Source: Helicobacteraceae bacterium (GTDB taxonomy: Bacteria; Campylobacterota; Campylobacteria; Campylobacterales; Sulfurimonadaceae). Taken from it: 7,080 nucleotides of DNA. The notes beneath the pieces were generated by a model. That model was not told the origin of the DNA, searched no databases, and saw only the letters and a program-made list of their open reading frames with translations. Location: assembly GCA_027057185.1 (NCBI GenBank), contig JALUJE010000118.1, positions 1-7,080 of the forward strand, in the 5' to 3' direction. The translations under genes and the position numbers were made by a program. Below are positions 1 through 6,414 of the stretch, in pieces. Position 1 is the stretch's first letter. The number at the start of each line of letters is the position of its first letter.

Positions 1-88
1 TTCGTTTAAGTTTTAGATACTATAATTTCATATCATTTAAGTTATTGGGCTTAAGTATTAAAAACGAAATCTCATTAAGGGGAAAAAT
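1..88 (+). promoter_or_regulatory. Upstream region of the cytochrome c peroxidase gene
   Basis: AT-rich leader of the peroxidase gene. A TATAAT at 21-26 is a good -10 candidate, but its -35 would fall at or beyond the left edge, so the promoter cannot be fully read. TTTAAGTT occurs at 5-12 and again at 36-43, and the shorter TTAAGT recurs at 51-56, so the block could carry a regulator site. This is inference from repetition alone in an AT-rich stretch. A strong Shine-Dalgarno, AAGGGG at 77-82, lies 6 bases before the ATG at 89 and fixes that start. Confidence 0.4.
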
Positions 89-1102
89 ATGAAAGTTATT
101 GCATTAAGTGCATTGGCCACGGCAACATTGATGGCATCACCATTGGTAGAGAGCGCAAAACAAGCAGGTTTGGTCGCAATTCCGGAATCAGAGTCCGCTC
201 TGTTAAAGATGATTGACAATCCAAACAATCCCATTACAAAGAAAAAAGTAGCATTGGGGAAACAGCTCTACTTTGATCCGCGACTCTCCAAAAGCGGCAT
301 TATTAGCTGTAATACCTGTCACAACCTTGCAGAAGGCGGTGATGACGGTGTGCCTGCGGCAATCGGTCATAATTGGGCGATGAATCCCCATCATTTGAAT
401 TCACCGACGGTATATAATTCGGTATTTTTCGAGTCGCAGTTTTGGGACGGTCGCGATCCGGATTTAGAGAAACAGGCACAAGGACCAATACAGGCTCATC
501 CTGAAATGGCAGCGACTAAAGAGCATGTTGAGCAGACGGTCAACTCTATGCCTGAGTATGTTAAAGCATTTAAAAAAGCATATGGTAAAGATGTGAATGT
601 TGACTTTAAAACCATTACTGAAACCATTGCGACATTTGAGCGTATGTTAGTAACTCCCTCACGATTTGACGACTTCTTAAATGGTTATCCGAATGCATTA
701 AACAAAGCAGAGCAAGAAGGTCTAAAAACATTTATTGACAAAGGATGTGCAACCTGTCATACCGGTGTGGCACTGGGTGGTTCCATGCAGGCATTTGAGA
801 TTACGGCAAAATACAAACATGCCGGTTTGGGTGATTTTAAAGGGAACAAAGACGGTCTGGTCAAAGTACCGACACTTCGTAACATTACTCAAACGGCACC
901 ATACTTTCACAATGGCGGCATCTGGAGTTTGAAAGAGTCTATTGCCGAAATGGGGCGCACACAGCTGGGGATTACCCTAAGTGATAAAGAGGTTGCTTCC
1001 ATCGAGACTTTCTTGAAAACGCTCGATGGAAGAAAACCGCAGATGGTCTTCCCCCAGCTTCCGGCTTCTACAGATACTACACCAAAACCAAACGCTAACT
1101 AA
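89..1102 (+). CDS. ccp: Di-heme cytochrome c peroxidase, periplasmic
   Basis: Bacterial cytochrome c peroxidase of 337 residues. The family reduces hydrogen peroxide to water in the periplasm with electrons from small cytochromes c or the bc1 branch. Residues 1 to about 23 are a signal peptide, as export and heme attachment require. Two c-type heme sites are visible: C74-N-T-C77-H78 (N-terminal, peroxidatic heme) and C220-A-T-C223-H224 (C-terminal, electron-entry heme). H94, 16 residues after the first heme histidine, matches the removable distal ligand of the Pseudomonas enzyme (His71 there), GPIQAHPEM (132-140) carries the conserved acidic residue E139, and M288 is the probable distal ligand of the second heme, which argues against MauG. 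These point to an enzyme needing reductive activation. The length is normal for the family plus a short Pro/Thr-rich tail (323-337). It converges with the yaiI-like gene with a 3-base gap and appears monocistronic. The electron donor is not shown by the sequence. Confidence 0.95.
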   Translation: MKVIALSALATATLMASPLVESAKQAGLVAIPESESALLKMIDNPNNPITKKKVALGKQLYFDPRLSKSGIISCNTCHNLAEGGDDGVPAAIGHNWAMNPHHLNSPTVYNSVFFESQFWDGRDPDLEKQAQGPIQAHPEMAATKEHVEQTVNSMPEYVKAFKKAYGKDVNVDFKTITETIATFERMLVTPSRFDDFLNGYPNALNKAEQEGLKTFIDKGCATCHTGVALGGSMQAFEITAKYKHAGLGDFKGNKDGLVKVPTLRNITQTAPYFHNGGIWSLKESIAEMGRTQLGITLSDKEVASIETFLKTLDGRKPQMVFPQLPASTDTTPKPNAN

Positions 1103-1104
1103 TA

Positions 1105-1127
1105 CTCAAGCCCTCTTGAGGGCTGAG
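1105..1127. terminator. Bidirectional hairpin between convergent genes
   Basis: CTCA (1105-1108) pairs with TGAG (1124-1127) and GCCCTC (1110-1115) pairs with GAGGGC (1118-1123), leaving A1109 bulged and a tight TT loop. The closing C-G pair probably opens to give a four-base loop. The stem starts 2 bases after the peroxidase stop codon and lies almost wholly inside the last seven codons of the opposing gene. Neither side has a clear T tract, so intrinsic termination may be weak. A position between two convergent stops supports a shared terminator. Confidence 0.6.
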
Positions 1128-1573
1128 CCGTGATATTTAGCTAGAAAGGCATGAAGCTGATTGGCGAAGGCATGCGCATCTTTTTGTGAAAAAGGTTTGG
1201 TTCCCTTGGTCAGTTCGCCACTCTCTCGAATGGACTCCATTAAATTTCGCATTGCCAAATATTGCTTGATATTATCGATACTGTAGCGTTCGCCGCGATG
1301 ATCGATGGCATGCGCATTCTTACTAATAATGATATCGGCCAGAGGAATATCTGCCGTAATGACCAGATCACCTTCTTGAACCAGAGTGACTATGGCTGCA
1401 TCGGCAACATCGGCACCCTGCTCGACAATCGTATATTGAACGTAGGCAGATTTTCCCAATGATATTTTTTTGTTAGCGATGACATGCGTTTCAATATGAA
1501 GCCGTTCAACGGCACGTAAAATAATGGGTTTTAGCAAGTTGGGAAAGGCATCACCGTCAATATAGAGCCGCAT
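1106..1573 (-). CDS. yaiI: YaiI/YqxD family protein (DUF188), PIN-like
   Basis: A 155-residue cytoplasmic protein of the UPF0178/DUF188 family, the usual family length. No signal or membrane segment is seen. Family marks in order are: the N-terminal acidic strand YIDGDAFPN (4-12; D6, D8), where most members read DADACP; GADVADAAIV (53-62); GDLVITADIPLAD (68-80) with T73, D75 and D80; the HRGERY block (92-97); and a C-terminal helix containing TKPFSQKD (125-132). The fold is grouped with PIN/NYN-like nucleases and the clustered aspartates are compatible with metal binding, but no biochemical role is established for the family. The start ATG leaves the acidic strand at residue 4, as in relatives, although no good Shine-Dalgarno is seen. 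It begins 10 bases after the DUF3365 gene ends, so it is probably read from that gene's transcript. Confidence 0.93.
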   Translation of the reverse strand: MRLYIDGDAFPNLLKPIILRAVERLHIETHVIANKKISLGKSAYVQYTIVEQGADVADAAIVTLVQEGDLVITADIPLADIIISKNAHAIDHRGERYSIDNIKQYLAMRNLMESIRESGELTKGTKPFSQKDAHAFANQLHAFLAKYHGSALKRA

Positions 1574-1583
1574 GAATGCGACT

Positions 1584-2168
1584 TTATTGTTTTATGGTCA
1601 CGACAATGGCACCGCGAAGATCACCCATCGTGTATCCAATGGCTTTATCGTTAGGATAGCGTGATTTTATAAATGTTGCGAGTTTCGCATTTTTGCTAAC
1701 GGCTCCATGACATTTTAGGCAGACCTTTTTATTGATACGTAGCGGTTTGTAATATTTTGCCGTATTGGCATCTACACGTGCGACTAAATATTTGGGTAAG
1801 ACGACACCGTTGTTCTGCAGGGTCTGCAGTGCTTCTAAGACGGTCTTTTCAGAACCCTCTGCGGCGTTGGCGGGATTTCGTTCTTTAAGGCTGATGCGTT
1901 TGACATGAATAGCCTTACCGTATTGGGCACTGACCGTATCGGTAAGAGGAAACGCCTGTGTGCTACAAAATTTTGCGGCGCCGAGGGGGCCGTCACTTTT
2001 TAGATGTTGCTTTAAATTCTTGCCAAGGGTTTGAATAAGCGTTGTGGTAACGTCATTGCCTGTTTTGACAATGCTATCATACGTTTCTTGTTGCATTGTA
2101 TCGGGGTTGGCAAACAGTGATGTACCCAGCAGTGTTGTAGCAACGGCGATGCGCGATAACGTTTTCAT
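1584..2168 (-). CDS. Secreted single-heme DUF3365 (Tll0287-like) protein
   Basis: A 194-residue exported protein. Residues 1-20 are a clean signal peptide (K2, R6, hydrophobic stretch, likely cut after A20 in SLFA-NP). The rest is one Tll0287-like/DUF3365 domain: the AAKFCST segment (64-70, with C68), then KRISLKERNPAN (90-101), the single c-type heme site C150-L-K-C153-H154, and the closing block YPNDKAIGYTMGDLRGAI (171-188). All are typical of the family, whose cyanobacterial member has a PAS-like fold around the heme. Family members act either as stand-alone periplasmic heme proteins or as sensor domains of kinases. This one has no transmitter domain, so it is stand-alone. Redox carrier and gas or redox sensing are both possible; the sequence does not decide. 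The ribosome site AGGAGA at 2173-2178 fixes the start. It leads a probable two-gene transcript with the DUF188 gene. Confidence 0.93.
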   Translation of the reverse strand: MKTLSRIAVATTLLGTSLFANPDTMQQETYDSIVKTGNDVTTTLIQTLGKNLKQHLKSDGPLGAAKFCSTQAFPLTDTVSAQYGKAIHVKRISLKERNPANAAEGSEKTVLEALQTLQNNGVVLPKYLVARVDANTAKYYKPLRINKKVCLKCHGAVSKNAKLATFIKSRYPNDKAIGYTMGDLRGAIVVTIKQ

Positions 2169-2238
2169 AGTTTCTCCTGTGAATATTTAGATATAAAATA
2201 ATACAATATTATACTTATAATAAATTGTAGTAACATAA
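2169..2238 (-). promoter_or_regulatory. Possible promoter of the DUF3365 gene
   Basis: A 70-base, very AT-rich gap between cca and the DUF3365 gene, much longer than the other minus-strand junctions in this window. On the minus strand it contains TATAAT (2213 down to 2208), a perfect -10 match about 40 bases before the start codon. No convincing -35 is seen. No hairpin with a T tract was found after cca, so read-through from the pho operon is also possible. Confidence 0.4.
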
Positions 2239-3534
2239 CTATCTTGTGAGGTACGTTCGCAACCATTGTCGTGCCTCGGATTTACATGTAAATTCCTGCT
2301 GTAGCTGTGCACGGTACGCATCATCAAGAATCTGTTTAAATGCTTTTGAGGGTTTGAGATTTTCGGCGATGAGATCCCGACCTTGCAGCAGTGGTTGGGG
2401 AGCCTTATGATATACATGTAATTTTTCAGCACTCTTTCTCAGCCACTCTCCGGCTTGAAAACGGTGTTGGGGCAGATGGCGGTGACATTTCATATCGATG
2501 GTTTCGGCAATTTGAATGAGGTCGGCAATACAGACTTTGGCAGAGAGTGCCAGAACCTCAGGTTCTCCTGCTTGGAGATCATATAGTTTTTGTGGGTAAC
2601 GGTTGTATCGAACCAGCGTAGTAACGGCATCAATAAGCTTGTGGCTTTCGGTTAGCTGGTCAAGAAAAGTACTACCGTATTGGGGCATTTTGTGGCAGAG
2701 AATTGCCAGCATCATGATGAGATCCTTTGGTATATTACCGCTGCGCCGTGATGCCATGGTATCTAGAGTCAGTAGGGTATGGTCAAAAAGATTTTTTTGT
2801 GAGTGGCACGGTTTTGATGCCAGGTGATTAAGTGCATCAAAATAGCGCAAGGCACCAAATGTCTTGAGTAGATGAATTCCCAAAGAGGGCGTGTCGGATT
2901 TGAGTAAGAGCTTTTGAAATTCCTCAAAAATACGTGCTTTTGGCAGGCTTGACAATTCGTCTGAGTCAACCATGGTGGTGCAGAGCCGATGAAGTGAGTC
3001 ACTAACACGTAGCGAAAAACGTGCCGCAAACTGCATGGTACGGTAGAGTCGTAGTGGATCTTCAACAAAGGTATCTGCATCGACTTCACGCAGTATCCCT
3101 TGACGGAGATCCTCTTGACCGCCGTAAGGATCTAACAAGGTGTTAGTAACGGTATTATATCCCATGGCATTGATGGTAAAGTCACGTCGTCGTGCTGCTT
3201 CGCTAAAGTTGAGTTTTCGAGTGGTATCAACACAAAAACCCTGATGTCCGGGTGCGATTTTTGATTCGGTACGCGGCAACGAAATATCTAATTGTAGGGT
3301 TTCGAGCTCTATTTTCAAAACCCCGAAACTGCTTCCAACCTCATGCAGTGTCCCAAACTTGCTTAACTCGGTTTTGAGTGCATCAAGACCTTGGCTGTCA
3401 TATACCTCGATATCAATATCTTTGGCATGACGATCTAATAGACTATCGCGGATGTAGCCACCGACAATAATAGGAGTCATTCCCCGGTGAGTGAGATGAT
3501 TGAGTAGCGGTATGAGTGTAGGAGGGAGTTGCAT
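2239..3534 (-). CDS. cca: CCA tRNA nucleotidyltransferase, class II, altered HD site
   Basis: A 431-residue class II nucleotidyltransferase of the CCA-adding/poly(A) polymerase superfamily. It most likely adds or repairs the 3' CCA end of tRNA from CTP and ATP in the cytoplasm. The head motif VGGYIRD (24-30) and the metal-binding pair D39/D41 in DIDIEVY (39-45) form the catalytic centre, RRDFTINAM (116-124) follows, and EDPLRLYR (158-165) is the base-selecting motif with D159 and R162. A helical neck starts near PKARIFEEF (198-206). The C-terminal half resembles the HD region of E. coli-type enzymes: DHTLLTLD (251-258) is kept, but the expected His-Asp reads H281-K282, so phosphohydrolase activity is doubtful. 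GRDLIAENLKPSKAF (385-399) is the family's closing motif. The ATG at 3534 is chosen because the family motif follows at normal distance; the frame is open 78 codons further up, but only across the kinase gene. It starts 7 bases after the kinase stop without a clear Shine-Dalgarno, suggesting coupled translation. A pure poly(A) polymerase is a less likely reading. Confidence 0.9.
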   Translation of the reverse strand: MQLPPTLIPLLNHLTHRGMTPIIVGGYIRDSLLDRHAKDIDIEVYDSQGLDALKTELSKFGTLHEVGSSFGVLKIELETLQLDISLPRTESKIAPGHQGFCVDTTRKLNFSEAARRRDFTINAMGYNTVTNTLLDPYGGQEDLRQGILREVDADTFVEDPLRLYRTMQFAARFSLRVSDSLHRLCTTMVDSDELSSLPKARIFEEFQKLLLKSDTPSLGIHLLKTFGALRYFDALNHLASKPCHSQKNLFDHTLLTLDTMASRRSGNIPKDLIMMLAILCHKMPQYGSTFLDQLTESHKLIDAVTTLVRYNRYPQKLYDLQAGEPEVLALSAKVCIADLIQIAETIDMKCHRHLPQHRFQAGEWLRKSAEKLHVYHKAPQPLLQGRDLIAENLKPSKAFKQILDDAYRAQLQQEFTCKSEARQWLRTYLTR

Positions 3535-3541
3535 AGCGAGG

Positions 3542-4939
3542 TTACGAGGCTTTAAATTTTTTAATACTGAAGCTAAAAGTCGAGCCTTTGTGAAGATGGC
3601 TTTGAATCTTGAGAGTGCTGTGATGCAGTTTGAGAATGTAGCTGACAATAGCCAGACCGATACCCATGGAATTATCCCAGTTGTTTTTATGAACACGGTA
3701 AAATTTTGAAGTAATTTTTTCCAACTCCTTGGCTTCAATACCGATGCCGAGATCCTGAACCATGACACAATGCTCTTTTAAGGTGAGATATACATCTTCT
3801 TCGGAGTATTTAAGCGCATTGTCGATGAGGTTGACTACAGCAAGCTCTATCATGGTTTTGTCAGCATAGACTTTTTTTTCGGCTATACCATTATAGATTA
3901 TGCGGCGGTTTTTATAGGTTTTGGACATATTGGTCACAATGTCATCGAGAAGTTCATTCAGGTCAAAATGGCTAGGGTTGATGCTTAGATCGTTATGCTC
4001 CAGTTTTACCGACAGGCTGAGACGATCGAGCATACTGCTCATTTTTTTGGCATTGGAGAGAATTTTTTGTAAAAACTTGGTGTGTATCTCCTGATTGACA
4101 TTAGGATCATCATGCAGGGTTTCGGCGTATCCCATAATTGAAGCGATTGGATTTTTGAATTCATGCGAGATGGCAGAGAGGATATCGTTACGCTGTTTAT
4201 TGATGAGGCGTAGCTTTGCAGTGTACTTACGTTTCTGCTTCTCGCGGGATGCCAGTTTTTTGACAAGGTTTTTGAGTAACAGGGAAATCTGTAAAAACTC
4301 GTTAAAGTAGCGGGTCTTTACAACGGCTTTGTAGTTTTTATTGGAAATGTCATCCAGATATCGGGTAATCTGGGCAATATCATAACGGATACGTTTGCTC
4401 ATTTGAAAAGAGACGGCGATGGCAATGAGTGTCATTAGGGCAAATATAATCAGCAAATTGCGCCAGAGTGTGTAAAAATTATGCAAAATGCGCTCCAGGC
4501 TCATGGATAACCGTAAATAGATCGGTTCTTGTTGGAATATTATGCGTTTGGCAACATATAAAAAGTCGGTTTTCAAGGTTTTGGAGTAGCGGGTACTCAT
4601 ACCGAACTCTTGAGAATTGGATGCCATCACTTCGATACGGTTGGCATGATTTTCCATATGATTTTTGTCGGTATTGCTCTCGGCAATAACATTGCCGTTA
4701 TGGTCAATAACAGTAATGCGTAAGCCCGTAGCCCGGTGTACCTTTTGAACATATTCATCAAGATGTGTGACCGTCTCCAGTTCAAGTGCGATGAGTGCAA
4801 TGGAATTTTTGAGATGATCTTCATAATACTCCAGAATAATCTCTTTTAAAGTTATGTAACTCGCGAGAGAGGCTAAGAAGAGCGTACCTAGAAAGAGTCC
4901 GAGAAATTTAATGATAAAGACATGGTGAATATTTAGCAC
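3542..4939 (-). CDS. phoR: PhoR-like sensor histidine kinase
   Basis: A 465-residue membrane histidine kinase, the partner of the upstream regulator. Membrane segment 1 spans about residues 7-30 and segment 2 about 162-178. Between them lies a roughly 130-residue extracytoplasmic sensor region with a PAS/Cache-like strand pair (TGLRITVIDHNGNVIAES, 71-88). A linker without an obvious PAS domain (180-250) leads to the dimerisation helix with phospho-acceptor H259 in SHEFKNPIASI. The ATPase domain shows the N box NLIDNALKYS (370-379, N374), the G1 box DLGIGI (396-401), KFYRV (412-416) and the G2 box SMGIGLAIV (424-432). All catalytic marks are intact. The start is GTG at 4939, overlapping the regulator's stop by 7 bases, which implies translational coupling. 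No in-frame ATG occurs before residue 95. Position between phoB-like and cca genes and near phoU/pstS argues for phosphate signalling. Campylobacter calls the equivalent PhosS. The ligand is inferred, not seen. Confidence 0.92.
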   Translation of the reverse strand: MLNIHHVFIIKFLGLFLGTLFLASLASYITLKEIILEYYEDHLKNSIALIALELETVTHLDEYVQKVHRATGLRITVIDHNGNVIAESNTDKNHMENHANRIEVMASNSQEFGMSTRYSKTLKTDFLYVAKRIIFQQEPIYLRLSMSLERILHNFYTLWRNLLIIFALMTLIAIAVSFQMSKRIRYDIAQITRYLDDISNKNYKAVVKTRYFNEFLQISLLLKNLVKKLASREKQKRKYTAKLRLINKQRNDILSAISHEFKNPIASIMGYAETLHDDPNVNQEIHTKFLQKILSNAKKMSSMLDRLSLSVKLEHNDLSINPSHFDLNELLDDIVTNMSKTYKNRRIIYNGIAEKKVYADKTMIELAVVNLIDNALKYSEEDVYLTLKEHCVMVQDLGIGIEAKELEKITSKFYRVHKNNWDNSMGIGLAIVSYILKLHHSTLKIQSHLHKGSTFSFSIKKFKAS

Positions 4940-5607
4940 AAGGTGTATCCGACACCCCGAACGGTTTTAATATACTCTTTATCTTTATCGGGATCAATTT
5001 TTTCTTTAAGCCGGTTAATAGCGACATTAACGGTACGATCTTGATAGACCTCATCGTTTCTCCAGACATGTTCAAGTAAGTAGTTGCGATCTAGAACGAC
5101 GTTGAGATTATTCATCAGCGTGTGAAGCAGGTCAAACTCGAGACGGGTCAGTTCCACATTACATGTACCGACGTGAAGGGTGTGAGCGCTTAGGTTGAGT
5201 ACTAGGTCACGGTGCTGTAGTACGCCATGTGTTGTTTCACCGCGACTACGCCGCAAAATGGCTTTGATGCGCAGGAGTAGCTCCTTCATATTGAACGGTT
5301 TGGTAATATAGTCGTCGCCACCACGTTGAAACCCTTCTTCGATATCGCTGTCGCGATTTTTAGCACTTAAATAGATGACCGGAACATCAAAACCTTTGGC
5401 GCGGATGGAGGTGACAAACTCACTTCCCTCGATACCGGGAAGATTACGATCCATAATGAGCAAATCAACCGATTCTTCTTCGAGTGCCTGTTCAACGTTT
5501 TTGGTATGTAAAAAACCAAGTGTCTCAAAGCCTTCTTTGGTAAGGTGGTACTCTATAAGCTCTAAAATGTCTTCTTCATCTTCGACAATAAGTATGAGTC
5601 CATTCAT
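4933..5607 (-). CDS. phoB: PhoB-like OmpR-family response regulator
   Basis: A 224-residue two-domain regulator, standard length for the OmpR/PhoB family. The receiver domain (about 3-118) has the acidic pair E9/D10, phospho-acceptor D53 in LLIMDRNLPG, S81 (the switch Ser/Thr position), Y100 and K103 in DDYITKPF. All are intact. The winged-helix DNA-binding domain (about 128-224) contains LTRLEFDLLHTL (153-164), the recognition helix around DRTVNVAINRLKEKI (190-204) and the wing TVRGVGYTL (215-223). It probably binds the 11-base repeat array at 6348-6402. The start ATG at 5607 has a strong AGAGGAGG at 5612-5619, 14 bases after phoU. The gene overlaps the kinase start by 7 bases. Naming as PhoB, rather than another OmpR-type regulator, rests on the phoU/pstS context; Campylobacter names its counterpart PhosR. 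Confidence 0.93.
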   Translation of the reverse strand: MNGLILIVEDEEDILELIEYHLTKEGFETLGFLHTKNVEQALEEESVDLLIMDRNLPGIEGSEFVTSIRAKGFDVPVIYLSAKNRDSDIEEGFQRGGDDYITKPFNMKELLLRIKAILRRSRGETTHGVLQHRDLVLNLSAHTLHVGTCNVELTRLEFDLLHTLMNNLNVVLDRNYLLEHVWRNDEVYQDRTVNVAINRLKEKIDPDKDKEYIKTVRGVGYTLC

Positions 5608-5621
5608 TCCGCCTCCTCTGT

Positions 5622-6290
5622 TTAATAGACGTTAATGCTTCCACCCTCTTTGGCATAAAGCATTAAATTGGCAATGTTGACCGAACGATCACATGAACGT
5701 TCGAGTTTTCGCAAGGTTCCCAATACTTTGACATACTCGATGGAGAGCTCTTTCTCACCAATAATCAGATTCATAATCTCTTTTTCCAAAATTGCAAAGA
5801 GGTCATCATTTTTACTCTCTTCAACCATGACTTTACGGTAATATTCATCAATATTACATGTTGTAAATTCTTTAAAGCATTGTAAGAGGTATTGTAACGC
5901 ATTTATGGTGCTTTTGTGTAGCTGCACAATGGTGTTGTTCAAAGGGGTGAGATGGCATTCACTGTCACAGTGCTCTTTCATGCGGCGTGCATATTTCTTT
6001 ACTCCATCACCGATTCGGACGATTTCGTTGGTCATTTTAAGGTACGAGACCAGCATACGTAGCTCATTGGCCTCAGGGCCAAAGAGTGCAAAGGTCTTGA
6101 CGATTTCGTTGTCAATAGCGTTGGCATCGCTTTGAATGGTCTTAAGTTGGGACTTGACCAGATCATATTCGTCACTTTTGTCGTGGATGAATGCATCGAG
6201 AGTGAGTTGATTGGAGACAATGATTTTTTCTAAAAGCGTGGTAATCATCTCTTGAATTTCGGTAATTTTGTTTTCATAACGTTTTAACAC
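5622..6290 (-). CDS. phoU: Phosphate signalling protein PhoU
   Basis: A 222-residue all-helical cytoplasmic protein of two PhoU repeats, typical length. PhoU couples the Pst transporter to the phosphate sensor kinase and damps signalling when phosphate is plentiful. The metal-binding motif of the family, E-R-x-x-D-x-x-x-N, is complete in the second repeat (E197, D201, N205 in LERSCDRSVNI). The matching site in the first repeat reads IVRIGDGVKKY (90-100), with the Glu replaced by V91 and the Asn by K99, so only D95 remains. The start is GTG at 6290, supported by AAGGAG at 6297-6302 with 6 bases between. It leads the minus-strand operon phoU-phoB-phoR and is divergent from pstS, unlike the common pstSCAB-phoU order. 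No other function fits better. Confidence 0.93.
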   Translation of the reverse strand: MLKRYENKITEIQEMITTLLEKIIVSNQLTLDAFIHDKSDEYDLVKSQLKTIQSDANAIDNEIVKTFALFGPEANELRMLVSYLKMTNEIVRIGDGVKKYARRMKEHCDSECHLTPLNNTIVQLHKSTINALQYLLQCFKEFTTCNIDEYYRKVMVEESKNDDLFAILEKEIMNLIIGEKELSIEYVKVLGTLRKLERSCDRSVNIANLMLYAKEGGSINVY

Positions 6291-6347
6291 GCCAAACTCC
6301 TTACAGGTTGAGTATCAATATAGTAGTGATGAAAGAGTATAAGATGA

Positions 6348-6402
6348 TGGTAACAAGAAGGTTACAAAGTGTAGGCATACTTGTAATCAAACGGTTATCT
6401 TG
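6348..6402 (+). promoter_or_regulatory. Pho-box-like array of five in-phase 11-base repeats
   Basis: Five consecutive 11-base units: TGGTAAC-AAGA (6348-6358), AGGTTAC-AAAG (6359-6369), TGTAGGC-ATAC (6370-6380), TTGTAAT-CAAA (6381-6391) and CGGTTAT-CTTG (6392-6402). Units 1, 2, 4 and 5 share a GGTWAC/T-like core followed by an A-rich spacer; unit 3 is weak. The plan (7-base half site, 4-base spacer, period 11) is that of the PhoB-family Pho box, here as two dimer sites 33 bases apart. The last half site ends at 6398, 10 bases before the -10 at 6409, the expected activator position. Binding by the adjacent PhoB-like regulator is inference. Confidence 0.72.
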
Positions 6403-6408
6403 CTCCTT

Positions 6409-6414
6409 TACAAT
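6409..6414 (+). promoter_or_regulatory. pstS promoter -10 element
   Basis: TACAAT matches the sigma-70 -10 consensus in five of six positions and stands 10 bases downstream of the last half site of the repeat array. The -35 position is occupied by that half site, as in PhoB-activated promoters. Transcription would start near 6421, giving a leader of about 23 bases that ends in the AGGAGA ribosome site at 6432-6437. Confidence 0.6.

Noticed and set aside
2769..3089. A 106-codon frame inside cca on the same strand
   Set aside because: Out of frame with intact cca motifs on both sides, so it is neither a separate gene nor evidence of a frameshift.
3535..3768. A 78-codon upstream extension of the cca reading frame
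   Set aside because: It lies wholly over the 3' end of the kinase gene in another frame, has no family similarity, and the ATG at 3534 puts the catalytic motif at its usual distance.
4903..4941. Possible frameshift or fusion of regulator and kinase
   Set aside because: The regulator ends normally after its winged-helix wing and the kinase begins at a GTG with a proper membrane segment; the 7-base overlap is ordinary operon packing.
5375..5635. An 86-codon open frame antisense to the regulator gene
   Set aside because: Serine-rich low-complexity translation, a typical shadow of an acidic receiver domain on the other strand.
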